From the NCBI RefSeq assembly GCF_014705715.1, contig NZ_JACXLC010000001.1, positions 1,408,457 through 1,472,456 on the forward strand: DNA of 64,000 nucleotides, read 5' to 3'. Source of the DNA: Erythrobacter rubeus (GTDB lineage Bacteria; Pseudomonadota; Alphaproteobacteria; Sphingomonadales; Sphingomonadaceae). A program made the translations under genes and the position numbers. Under the pieces are notes generated by a model. It was not told where the DNA came from, ran no database searches, and saw only the letters and a program-made list of their open reading frames with translations. Of the stretch, positions 8,385 to 16,629 are shown piece by piece (within the stretch, counting starts at the first letter, position 1; every line of letters starts with the position of its first letter).

Positions 8385-9324
8385 CGATCGGCGCTGCCAC
8401 CAGCAATTGCAGCAGGTGGTAAAGCAGGAGCGGCGCTATCACGAAGCCCGCCATTTCAGGCGCGAAAAGGATCGCTGCCAGGGGCGCGCCTATCGCAACG
8501 CTTTTCTGCGGCCCGGCAAATAGGAAAGCGATCTGGTCCTCACGGCTGTATCCACCCAGCCCGGCAGCTTTCCACGCGAGGAAATAGGCCAAAGTCATGA
8601 AACCGATCGTGACCGCCATCAGCCAGGCACCCGCTACCGGTGAGATATTGGAAATTAGGCCCTGACCAACCGCCCCTGACATCGCAACATACACTGCGAT
8701 CCCGATGACCATCCGATCGAGCCAGACGATTTTTGCCTTGCGCTCAATCAGCCAATCCCTCGTGAAGCCTTGAACCATCTGCCCCATAGCGAAAGGCAGG
8801 AGCAGGATGACACCAATCCTCATGATCGTCTCGGTTCCAAGGTCGACTGCCTCGCTACCCGCTATCAGCGCGAATAAGGGCGCGCACAAAAACACGCCGA
8901 GAATGTTGATCAGCGCCGCACCCACCACGGAAAGCGCGGCATTGCCACCGGCAAGCGTTGTGTAGCTCGTCGCCGACTGGATGGTCGAAGGCAGCACCCC
9001 GAGGAAAATGAAACCCAGCGCAATGTCGGGCGGCACCAGCAAACCGGCAATGCTGGCCGAACCGGCTCCTAGCAAAGCCATCGCCCCGAACACGAACAGC
9101 GTCAGCGGTACGAAGAACCGCCAGTTTGCCGCAGCTCGTGCAATCTCACCGCGAGCAATCCTCATTCCATTGACGAGAAACAACAGGAAGATCGAGATAT
9201 TGGAAATGACTTGCGCGGTCTCTCGGGCCTCTTGCGCGGCGGGTATGACAAAGGCGAGCCCGGTCGCGATCAGCAATACTGCGATCATCGGATCGGAGAG
9301 AGTCGACTTCCGTTTCGGCATCAA
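8359..9324 (-). CDS. Bile acid:sodium symporter-like (SBF_like) transporter
   Basis: A 321-residue protein with about ten hydrophobic segments, matching the SBF-like group within the bile acid/Na+ symporter superfamily (yeast YBR287/Rch1-like proteins). Diagnostic parts are LVNGMRIARGEIARA near residue 50, GVLPSTIQSATSYTTLAGGNAALSVVGAALINILG near residue 110 (the crossover helix), and FLFAGPQKSVAIGAPLAAILF near residue 270. The substrate is unknown. It is convergent with and overlaps the DUF475 gene, and lies 56 bases downstream of prsR on the same strand. Confidence 0.88.
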   Translation of the reverse strand: MMPKRKSTLSDPMIAVLLIATGLAFVIPAAQEARETAQVISNISIFLLFLVNGMRIARGEIARAAANWRFFVPLTLFVFGAMALLGAGSASIAGLLVPPDIALGFIFLGVLPSTIQSATSYTTLAGGNAALSVVGAALINILGVFLCAPLFALIAGSEAVDLGTETIMRIGVILLLPFAMGQMVQGFTRDWLIERKAKIVWLDRMVIGIAVYVAMSGAVGQGLISNISPVAGAWLMAVTIGFMTLAYFLAWKAAGLGGYSREDQIAFLFAGPQKSVAIGAPLAAILFAPEMAGFVIAPLLLYHLLQLLVAAPIATRLAHPH

Positions 9325-9380
9325 AAGCGCCCTGCCCGCGCTCGCGGCCCATGTCGAGCAGCTAGACCGCGGCGTAAAGG

Positions 9381-10745
9381 TCAGGCGTGCAGATCGTATT
9401 GCTTAAGGAGATCATAGAGCGTTGGACGGCTGATGCCGAGCAGCTTTGCCGTGCTCGAAATATTGCCTTCACTGCGAGCAAGAGCATGACGGATGACCCG
9501 CCGGTCGGCCTGCTCCCGCGCGGATTTCAGGTTGAGCACCTCTGCGCTGTCTTCCTCCTGGTCATCGAAATCGAGATCGCCCGCACTCACCAGCTTCCCG
9601 TCAGCCATGATGACGGCGCGCTTTATGCGGTTTTCAAGCTCGCGGACATTACCAGGCCAGTCATGGGCGTCGATCGCAGTCAGCGCGTCGGGCGCGAAAC
9701 CGGTCACAGCCGGGTTCATTTCCTTGGCAAACCGTTTGAGAAACGCTTTCGCGAGCAGTGTCGCATCGCCGTGCCGCTCAGCGAGGCCTGGTATGCGCAC
9801 GACAATTTCGGCCAGCCTGTAGAACAAGTCCTCGCGAAATGTCCCGGCACCGATCATGGCCTCGAGATCCTGATGCGTGGCACAAACGATCCGCGTATCG
9901 ACGGCAATCGTCTTGCGACCGCCGATCCGCTCGATCGTGCGCTCTTGCAAGAAGCGCAGCAGCTTGACCTGCAATGGCAGGGGGATGTCGCCGACTTCGT
10001 CCAGAAACAGCGTGCCGCCATTGGCGCTTTCGATCTTGCCTTCGGTGGTTTTTACAGCGCCAGTGAATGCGCCTTTTTCGTGGCCGAACAATTCGCTTTC
10101 AAGGAGGTTCTCCGGAATCGCAGCGCAGTTGATCGCGACGAACGGCCCGTTGCAGCGATTGCTCGCATCGTGAAGACCCTGCGCAAGCAATTCCTTGCCG
10201 GTCCCGCTCGCGCCAAGCAGCATGACGGACACGCTCGTGCTCGCGACCCGCTCGATCGTGCGCGCGACTTTCACCATTTCGGGTGCCCCGGTGATCAACC
10301 GGCCAAGCACGGTCTTATCCTCGCTCGCATGTTCGAGCAGCCGCCTGTTCTCCGCCTCGATCTGATGGAGGTTGAAGGCCCGCCGTACGATCAGGCCCAG
10401 CGCATCGATATCCACCGGCTTCTGGTAGAAATCGTAAGCGCCGCGCTCGATCGCCTGCAGGGCGCTTTCGCGCGCGCCATGACCGCTGGCGACGATAACC
10501 TTGGTATCGGGTTTCAATTCCATGATCGCGTCGAGCACCGCGAAACCTTCCTTGGTTCCATCGGGATCCGGCGGCAGGCCGAGATCGAGCGTTACCACGG
10601 CCGGAGCCTCGCTCCGCAAAGCAGCGATAGCGCTATCTCGGTCGCCCGCGATGACAACCTCGAAGTCCTCGTAAGCCCATTTTAATTGGGCCTGCAGACC
10701 CTCATCATCCTCGACGACAAGCAGTGTGGGTTTCTTGTCAGCCAT
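9381..10745 (-). CDS. prsR: PEP-CTERM-box response regulator transcription factor PrsR
   Basis: A 454-residue sigma-54-dependent response regulator, the cognate partner of PrsK. Its domains run in order: receiver with phospho-acceptor Asp54 (VVTLDLGLPPD) and Lys109; AAA+ domain with Walker A GASGTGKE near 178-185, the sigma-54 contact loop GAFTGA at 225-230, and Walker B GGTLFLDEVGDI; and a C-terminal Fis-type helix-turn-helix (NISSTAKLLGISRPTLYDLL). The TIGR02915-type family controls exopolysaccharide and PEP-CTERM protein genes in exosortase-bearing bacteria. The start overlaps the end of prsK by 8 bases, so the two are translationally coupled. Confidence 0.93.
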   Translation of the reverse strand: MADKKPTLLVVEDDEGLQAQLKWAYEDFEVVIAGDRDSAIAALRSEAPAVVTLDLGLPPDPDGTKEGFAVLDAIMELKPDTKVIVASGHGARESALQAIERGAYDFYQKPVDIDALGLIVRRAFNLHQIEAENRRLLEHASEDKTVLGRLITGAPEMVKVARTIERVASTSVSVMLLGASGTGKELLAQGLHDASNRCNGPFVAINCAAIPENLLESELFGHEKGAFTGAVKTTEGKIESANGGTLFLDEVGDIPLPLQVKLLRFLQERTIERIGGRKTIAVDTRIVCATHQDLEAMIGAGTFREDLFYRLAEIVVRIPGLAERHGDATLLAKAFLKRFAKEMNPAVTGFAPDALTAIDAHDWPGNVRELENRIKRAVIMADGKLVSAGDLDFDDQEEDSAEVLNLKSAREQADRRVIRHALARSEGNISSTAKLLGISRPTLYDLLKQYDLHA

Positions 10746-12873
10746 TGGCGACCTCTTTCGGCGGCGACTTGCTCGCGCTTGAGTTGTAGGAGAGACGGTG
10801 GGTTTCGGCGACCGGGAGTATCACCCTGAAACGGGTGCCTACCCCTTCGCGCGATTCGACCATCAATCGCCCGCCGAGCGCCTTGATCATCTCCCGCGCC
10901 TCGAACGCGCCGATACCGAAGCCGCCGTCTTTCGATGAGACAAACGGTTTGAACAGGCCGCTGCGGACGAATTCCGGGGTCATTCCGTGTCCCGCATCGA
11001 CGATATCGATCTGTCCGTTCAGTCCCTCATGCGACGCGCTGATATAAACGGGCGAGTTCGGTGCGCTTGCATCGATAGCGTTTTGCACGAGATGAACGAC
11101 CGCCTGCTCCAAGGTCTCGGGATCAGCCATTACGCGAACGGTCTGCGTTTGATTGAAAATGACAGGGTGGACCGGTTTGAAACGCGCGGCCAGCGAGCGC
11201 CCGAATTCACCCAGCTCCAGTTCAGATAGCTCCTGAACCGGCCCCGCGCCGTACCTGCCAAGACGTGCCAGCAGAGCCGACAGCTTCTCGGACGAATTGC
11301 GCAGCGTCACCAGCATATCCTTGCGAAAAGCCGGATTATCGGCGTGTTTCTGCGCATTCGCAGAAAGCAGCGACAGCTGGCTGGCCAGGTTCTTGATGTC
11401 GTGCATCACGAAAGCCATACGCCGATTGAACTCGTCGAACCGGCTCGCATCCATCAATGCTTGCTGCCCGGCTTGCTCGGCGAGGTAGCTGGCGAGCTGT
11501 TGCCCTACGACCCGCAGCAGGTCGAAATCCTCCCAGTCGAGCCGGCGCTCTATGCGCGGACGGGCGAGGACTATCGCGCCCACCAAGCGATCGAAGTGGA
11601 TCAGCGGGACGAGCGCCCAGATGTCTTCTTCCTGCGTCATCCAGTCAGGAATGTGCGCCAGCTCGCCCCGATGCTCGATGCCGGTCCGAACCTCTCCCAT
11701 GTCGATGATATGACCATGCTTCTCGAGAAAACCGGACAGGCCGTAATCGCCCGCGATTGCGGGCACTTCGATCGTGGCCCAGTTCCAACGGGCGGTTAGC
11801 TCCAGGCTGGCTTCTTCGTTCGCAACCAGCAGCAGACCAGCTGGGCTGTCCGCTATATCGGCAATCGCCTTTACCGCGCGTTCGTGGAAGCTCGCACTGT
11901 TGTCTGCCCCGCGCCCTATCGTGGCCGTGAAGCGCAACCATTCCTCACGGTAATCGTAGCGGTGCTGGAAGAGGTGCTTGGTCGCGGTAACTCGTAACCA
12001 GCCACGCACCCCCTTCGAAGCGAGCAAGACAGTCGCAATACCGATGCCGAGCATCAGAAAGAGGATCTGCCCGGCACGGGCGAAATCGCCACCGAGCAGT
12101 GTCAGAGACCGCGTTACTAGGGTCATGATAAGCAGGTAGCTGCTGATGAAGAGCAGCGAGAGCGTCTGGAAGGTCACCGAGCGTGATGGCCGGAATTGCA
12201 GCTCGGCGCTGGCGGCGGTTCCGCCCACGACCAAACCACCAGCCATTGCGCCCACAAACAGGCCTCGGGCCGCGACCAGGTACTCGGGATACTCGCCTAA
12301 GAGATATGCGGTGGTGAAAAGATTGAGATCGTAGGCAAAGATGGCGGCCAGCGCCGCAGCGCTCCAGCGCAGAACCTGCCGCGACGCTGCACCGGCGCCC
12401 GCATAGAGATTGTGCACCAGTAGCAACGCGCCGACAGCGACCAGCATGTTCAAAATCGCCGCGGCTTCGAAAGTCAGTGCCGCGATTTCCGGGACAAAGC
12501 CAACGCGCAACTGCATAAACAACAGCACCGGTTGAAACAGCTGAACCAGTGCAAGAGCGATGACGACCGGACGGATCGGCTTCAGGCTCTCATCGCATCC
12601 ATCTGCCGAGAAAAGTCTAAATATCAATGCGATGAAAGCCAGATTTCGACCAGTTTCTGCGAGCACTGCAATCGGCTGCAAGGGTCCGAATGCCGCTGCG
12701 ATGCCGCACCAGGTCGCCGTTGTCAGGCATGCTGCGATCAACGGCAGCCGGTCACGGCGCGCCCCGTCCCCGAACCGCATAATCCAGACCGCAGCGCCCG
12801 AGCTCACGACCGCCCCTGCGATATAGCATGCGATGCTCACATAGAGCTTAAGGCCGGCCGGATCATCGATCAT
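10738..12873 (-). CDS. prsK: PEP-CTERM system sensor histidine kinase PrsK
   Basis: A 711-residue membrane histidine kinase. The N-terminal 300 residues hold seven or eight hydrophobic helices. A GAF-like sensor domain follows (about 330-470). The dimerisation/phospho-acceptor segment is MAFVMHDIKNLASQLSLL, with the His in the H-box. The ATPase domain has NAIDAS (N-box), DAGHGMTPEFV (G1) and GFGIGAFEAREM (G2), ending FRVILPV. This architecture is that of PrsK (TIGR02916). I prefer the ATG at 12873, with GGGGA 6 bases upstream, over that at 12912. It is transcribed with prsR. The exosortase/EPS genes it would control are not in this window. Confidence 0.92.
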   Translation of the reverse strand: MIDDPAGLKLYVSIACYIAGAVVSSGAAVWIMRFGDGARRDRLPLIAACLTTATWCGIAAAFGPLQPIAVLAETGRNLAFIALIFRLFSADGCDESLKPIRPVVIALALVQLFQPVLLFMQLRVGFVPEIAALTFEAAAILNMLVAVGALLLVHNLYAGAGAASRQVLRWSAAALAAIFAYDLNLFTTAYLLGEYPEYLVAARGLFVGAMAGGLVVGGTAASAELQFRPSRSVTFQTLSLLFISSYLLIMTLVTRSLTLLGGDFARAGQILFLMLGIGIATVLLASKGVRGWLRVTATKHLFQHRYDYREEWLRFTATIGRGADNSASFHERAVKAIADIADSPAGLLLVANEEASLELTARWNWATIEVPAIAGDYGLSGFLEKHGHIIDMGEVRTGIEHRGELAHIPDWMTQEEDIWALVPLIHFDRLVGAIVLARPRIERRLDWEDFDLLRVVGQQLASYLAEQAGQQALMDASRFDEFNRRMAFVMHDIKNLASQLSLLSANAQKHADNPAFRKDMLVTLRNSSEKLSALLARLGRYGAGPVQELSELELGEFGRSLAARFKPVHPVIFNQTQTVRVMADPETLEQAVVHLVQNAIDASAPNSPVYISASHEGLNGQIDIVDAGHGMTPEFVRSGLFKPFVSSKDGGFGIGAFEAREMIKALGGRLMVESREGVGTRFRVILPVAETHRLSYNSSASKSPPKEVANG

Positions 12874-13143
12874 CCATATTCCCCGATCCAAGGACAACCT
12901 GCAGAGGGACACTGGGCGCGACCGGACTAATCAGCGCGCAATTTTGCACAATGGCCGGCTTTGCAATGCAAGGCTGAAAACAGCGGATCATGCGTCGAAA
13001 CTTCACCAACTAGGACAGGTTCGGTTTTCGGCTTTAAGCCTGAGACCTTAAGTGTCGGTAAACTTTACAGCGTCTCCGAAAGCCCCGTCCTTCGCGGGCT
13101 AGCGAGGTTAATTTGGCTTTAGCGAGGTGTCTTTGGCGCCTGC

Positions 13144-14481
13144 TTACGGTCCCGTTTCCGCCGCGAGCCTGCGCGATGCCGGGGTCAGGCAGTCCACCCG
13201 GCCGCAGCGCGGGCACCCCACTCCAAGCGGAACGGCATCATCCGGTGCCAATGAAACGCCTCTGGCATGGGCGAGCTCGCCCGCAAACCGCGCTTCTAGA
13301 CCCAGCACCACGGCCTTGCGCGACGAGCACGCCACGCCGTCGACCTCGACCGTCCGCGCGATGGTAAACCAGTGCTTGGGCACCGCCTCCCCTTCGCCAA
13401 ACATCACCGATTGCGTGAGCAGCGAACCGCGGTTCTCGAATGCTGCGTAGGTCACCCAGGCAGGCCACCGCGCACCGTCGATCGGGTGGATCGCGCCGCT
13501 CGCCCCGGACGTAAAGTGCACCATGCGACCAGTCCGTCCGAACCGCGCGCTGAAGAACGGCAGCCCGCGCTCGCCCACCCGCTGCAAAGTCGTGAGCCGC
13601 TGTGCGATCTGATCGAAGCTGGAGGCGAAACGACGCTGGAGGATGTTGACGTCATAACCCGTCTGTTCGCACGCGCGCAGGAACCTGCGGTACGGCATCA
13701 GTAAAGCGCCCGCGACATAATCGGTGACGTGCTCGCGGAACATGTCACGCGCATCGGTAGATGAAAGGTTCGCGCCCGCGACCAGCGTCTCGATCTGCTC
13801 GCGCTGTTCGAGAGCGCCCACCTGTCGCGCAATCTGGAACCGGCGCGCTGCACCCGGTAGCATTTCGGACAGCTGCAATTGTCTCGCGTGAAGATCGAGC
13901 CGGTGGACGATCCCCGGCATGACTTCGGTCGGCAAGATGCGAACCGACAGCTGATGCTTTTCACGCAAGCGCTCCATCAAGGCAGCGCCCGTATCGCCTC
14001 GAGAAAGACGCAACTCATCCGCTGTTTCCTCAGCAGAATGGTCTAGATCGGCGAAGTGGTTTTGCCACCTTTCAACTGCGCGCCTGGCATCGCCAACGGG
14101 GTCGTCTGCTCGCGCTTTACCCTCCCCGGCGGTATCGTAGAGCCGCGCAAACGCTGCTGCCGCCTGCGGTGCAGCGGCGAGGAATTCCTGCACCTCTTCG
14201 CGGTCGATCGAGAGATCCGCAAAGCGTTTATCCGCCATGCGCCGCACCAGTCCGTCTATGCCGCCAATCGCCTCGTCTTCCCGAAGGGAGCGCGGATCAA
14301 AATCATAGCGCTCGATCACCTGGACCAGTACCCGAGCGGAAAGCGGGCGCTGGTTGCGCTCGATCAAGTTCAGATAGCTTGGGGAAATACCCAAAGATGC
14401 GGCCATTGCCGCCTGCGTGAGCCCTTCACGCTTGCGCAAACGCCGCAGCGCCGGTCCCGCCAGGAGTGCTGTTTCGGTCAT
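13144..14481 (-). CDS. Short-chain fatty acyl-type transcriptional regulator (ScfR/RamB family)
   Basis: A 445-residue regulator. An XRE helix-turn-helix at residues 8-63 (LRRLRKREGLTQAAMAASLG) is followed by an IrrE/ImmA-like middle and a DUF2083 C-terminal region ending in a cysteine cluster CPRCGRVDC. This is the ScfR family, whose members (RamB, PccR, MccR) sense acyl-CoA esters and control acetate or propionate assimilation genes. It is divergent from isocitrate lyase with 153 bases between, and two perfect inverted repeats lie in that gap. It most likely controls aceA and perhaps itself. The direction of control cannot be read from the sequence. Confidence 0.9.
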   Translation of the reverse strand: MTETALLAGPALRRLRKREGLTQAAMAASLGISPSYLNLIERNQRPLSARVLVQVIERYDFDPRSLREDEAIGGIDGLVRRMADKRFADLSIDREEVQEFLAAAPQAAAAFARLYDTAGEGKARADDPVGDARRAVERWQNHFADLDHSAEETADELRLSRGDTGAALMERLREKHQLSVRILPTEVMPGIVHRLDLHARQLQLSEMLPGAARRFQIARQVGALEQREQIETLVAGANLSSTDARDMFREHVTDYVAGALLMPYRRFLRACEQTGYDVNILQRRFASSFDQIAQRLTTLQRVGERGLPFFSARFGRTGRMVHFTSGASGAIHPIDGARWPAWVTYAAFENRGSLLTQSVMFGEGEAVPKHWFTIARTVEVDGVACSSRKAVVLGLEARFAGELAHARGVSLAPDDAVPLGVGCPRCGRVDCLTPASRRLAAETGP

Positions 14482-14490
14482 GCTTCAGCA

Positions 14491-14506
14491 TGTAAATAAA
14501 TTTACA
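14491..14506. promoter_or_regulatory. Inverted repeat near the scfR start, candidate operator
   Basis: TGTAAAT-AA-ATTTACA is a perfect 7-bp inverted repeat that begins 10 bases upstream of the regulator start codon. AT-rich perfect symmetry in a GC-rich genome, in the gap between a regulator and its probable target, makes it a candidate binding site for autoregulation. No experimental motif for this exact sequence is known to me. Confidence 0.5.
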
Positions 14507-14548
14507 CGGTTACACAAGTTCTGGCGCGATGACCGGTATAGAGACAAC

Positions 14549-14563
14549 AAAGTTTGTAACTTT
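14549..14563. promoter_or_regulatory. Inverted repeat upstream of aceA, candidate ScfR operator
   Basis: AAAGTT-TGT-AACTTT is a perfect 6-bp inverted repeat about 72 bases upstream of the aceA start. Its core TTTGTAAC resembles the TTTGCAAA element reported for the ScfR member PccR, so it is the better candidate for the activator or repressor site of isocitrate lyase. The likeness is by eye only. Confidence 0.5.
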
Positions 14564-14634
14564 CCCTGTTATGCTGCGTCGCAACAGGGCATCCCGACCT
14601 CATAAACCTCCCCAAGATTTTTAGGAGATCGGAC

Positions 14635-16233
14635 ATGACCTATCAGAACACAATCGCCCAGATGCAAAGCATCATCGACGCCAACGGACCAAGCTGGGGC
14701 GCGATCCACGCAGAAGCCGCCGCGCGCATGGCAATCCAGAATCGCTTCCCGACCGGGCTCGACATCGCGAAATACACCGCGAAGATCATGCGTGCCGACA
14801 TGGAAGCCTATGACGCAGACTCTGCGGACTACACCCAGTCGCTCGGCTGCTGGCACGGTTTCATCGCGCAGCAGAAGATGATCGCGATCAAGAAGCACTT
14901 CGGTTCGACAAAGCAGCGTTACCTCTACCTTTCGGGCTGGATGGTTGCAGCGCTTCGCAGCGAATTTGGTCCGCTTCCCGACCAGTCGATGCACGAGAAG
15001 ACCAGCGTGCCAGCGCTCATCGAGGAGCTTTACACGTTCCTGAAGCAGGCCGATGCGCGCGAGCTTGGCGGACTGTTCCGTGATCTCGATGCTGCGCGCG
15101 AAGCTGGTGATCAGATGAAGGCGAAGGATATCCAGAACCAGATCGACAATTACGAAACGCACGTCGTGCCGATCATCGCCGATATCGATGCCGGTTTCGG
15201 CAACGCCGAGGCAACATATCTTCTCGCCAAGAAGATGATCGAAGCGGGTGCATGCGCGCTCCAGATTGAAAACCAGGTTTCGGACGAAAAGCAATGCGGC
15301 CACCAGGACGGCAAGGTCACCGTTCCGCACGAAGATTTCCACCAGAAAATCCGCGCATGCCGCCACGCCTTTCTTGAAATGGGTGTCGAAGACGGCGTCA
15401 TCGTCGCTCGTACAGACAGCCTTGGCGCTGGCCTGACCAAACAGATCGCCTACACCAAGGAAGAAGGCGATCTTGGCGACCAGTACAATTCCTTCCTCGA
15501 TTGCGAAGAGGTCGATCCGGCCAACATCAAGAATGGCGACGTCTTCCTCAGCCGCGATGGCAAGCTGCTGCGACCGAAGCGTCTTCCATCGAACCTCTAC
15601 CAGTTCCGCGCCGGGACAGGTGAAGATCGCTGCGTGCTCGACGGGATCACCTCGCTTCAGGCGGGTGCTGATCTGCTCTGGATCGAGACCGAGAAGCCGC
15701 ATGTCGAGCAGATCGCCGGCATGGTCGACCGGATCCGTGAAGTCGTTCCGAACGCGAAGCTGGTCTACAACAACTCGCCATCGTTCAACTGGACGCTGAA
15801 CTTCCGTCAGCAGGTCTTTGACGCATGGTCCGAAGCGGGCAAGGACGTGTCGGCTTACGACCGCGATGCGCTGATGAGTGTCGATTATGACGGTACCGAA
15901 CTCGCCGCCGAAGCCGATGAGAAGATCCGCACCTTCCAGGCCGATGCCTCGAAGCGCGCGGGCATCTTCCACCACCTGATCACTCTGCCGACCTATCATA
16001 CGGCCGCGCTCAGCACCGACAACCTCGCGAAGGAGTACTTCGGTGAACAGGCGATGCTCGGCTACGTCAAGAACGTGCAGCGTGAGGAGATTCGCCAGGG
16101 CATCGCGTGCGTCAAGCACCAGAACATGGCTGGCTCCGACATCGGTGACGATCACAAGGAATACTTCGCTGGTGAAGCCGCGTTGAAAGCAGGCGGTGCC
16201 GACAATACGATGAACCAGTTCGAAGCTGCTTGA
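14635..16233 (+). CDS. aceA: Isocitrate lyase
   Basis: Isocitrate lyase cleaves isocitrate to glyoxylate and succinate, the first step of the glyoxylate shunt used on acetate and fatty acids. The 532-residue protein is of the long ICL type (about 530 residues). It has the catalytic loop KQCGHQ with Cys221, the Mg2+-binding ADIDAGFGN at 182-190, and the substrate-contact VYNNSPSFNW. An AGGAGA ribosome site lies 7-8 bases before the ATG at 14635. A divergent ScfR-type regulator lies upstream. No malate synthase is present in the window. Confidence 0.96.
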   Translation: MTYQNTIAQMQSIIDANGPSWGAIHAEAAARMAIQNRFPTGLDIAKYTAKIMRADMEAYDADSADYTQSLGCWHGFIAQQKMIAIKKHFGSTKQRYLYLSGWMVAALRSEFGPLPDQSMHEKTSVPALIEELYTFLKQADARELGGLFRDLDAAREAGDQMKAKDIQNQIDNYETHVVPIIADIDAGFGNAEATYLLAKKMIEAGACALQIENQVSDEKQCGHQDGKVTVPHEDFHQKIRACRHAFLEMGVEDGVIVARTDSLGAGLTKQIAYTKEEGDLGDQYNSFLDCEEVDPANIKNGDVFLSRDGKLLRPKRLPSNLYQFRAGTGEDRCVLDGITSLQAGADLLWIETEKPHVEQIAGMVDRIREVVPNAKLVYNNSPSFNWTLNFRQQVFDAWSEAGKDVSAYDRDALMSVDYDGTELAAEADEKIRTFQADASKRAGIFHHLITLPTYHTAALSTDNLAKEYFGEQAMLGYVKNVQREEIRQGIACVKHQNMAGSDIGDDHKEYFAGEAALKAGGADNTMNQFEAA

Positions 16234-16248
16234 TTAACTGATGTTTCT

Positions 16249-16275
16249 GCAAGGCTGGACCTGATCCGGCCTTGC
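16249..16275 (+). terminator. Stem-loop after aceA, possible terminator
   Basis: GCAAGGCTGG pairs with CCGGCCTTGC across a 7-base loop, giving 10 bp with one G-T pair, 15 bases after the aceA stop. There is no U-tract, so it may be a weak intrinsic terminator or an mRNA-end stabiliser. Confidence 0.5.
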
Positions 16276-16348
16276 GGGAACCATCCTTGCCCTCCATTAG
16301 CTTAACCATCGTCACCACGTCCGCGAGAGGACCAGGGAGAGAGATACG

Positions 16349-16534
16349 ATGAGCGATACTGATACCCCGAAAACCGAACCGGCCCGTGCACGCGCGCTTC
16401 TTTCGACCGCCGATATGAAGCTGCTGCGCCGTGCGCTTGAAAGCCATGCCCGGGGAACCGAGGACCGCGACGAGCTCGCCAAGATCAACGCGCTGCACCA
16501 CCGGCTGGGCACCTACGTGCCATCCGCCGACTGA
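16349..16534 (+). CDS. Small protein of unknown function (61 aa)
   Basis: A 61-residue charged protein with no signal peptide or membrane segment: MSDTDTPKTEPARAR, then a helical part ADMKLLRRALESHARGTEDRDELAKINALHHRLGTYV. A strong AGGGAGAGAG ribosome site precedes the ATG. The length, the good ribosome site and the codon use suggest a real gene. It lies 115 bases downstream of aceA behind a hairpin, so it probably has its own promoter. I do not recognise a family. Confidence 0.65.
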   Translation: MSDTDTPKTEPARARALLSTADMKLLRRALESHARGTEDRDELAKINALHHRLGTYVPSAD

Positions 16535-16573
16535 GGCGCGATAACCTGCACCAGTTCTCCTGGGGAGGAGAAT

Positions 16574-16616
16574 ACGGCCGTCGATGCGCTGTGACCCGCA
16601 GCGTGTCGGCGGCCGT
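16574..16616. terminator. Long imperfect stem-loop between convergent genes
   Basis: ACGGCCG at 16574-16580 pairs with CGGCCGT at 16610-16616, and inner segments CGA/TCG and CGCTG/CAGCG also pair. The result is a long imperfect hairpin in the 95-base gap between the 61-aa gene and the convergent amidohydrolase gene. There is no clear U-tract. A transcription-end role is suggested by position only. Confidence 0.4.
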
Positions 16617-16629
16617 TACCTTGTGAGCC

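Noticed and set aside
14569-16155. 528-codon open frame antisense to aceA
   Set aside because: It lies wholly opposite a well-conserved isocitrate lyase. Long antisense frames are an effect of high-GC codon bias; no domain is recognisable and there is no convincing ribosome site.
16295-16310. TTAACCAT motif, possible CtrA site
   Set aside because: Only a half-site; a TTAA-N7-TTAA pair is not present, so I do not call it an operator.
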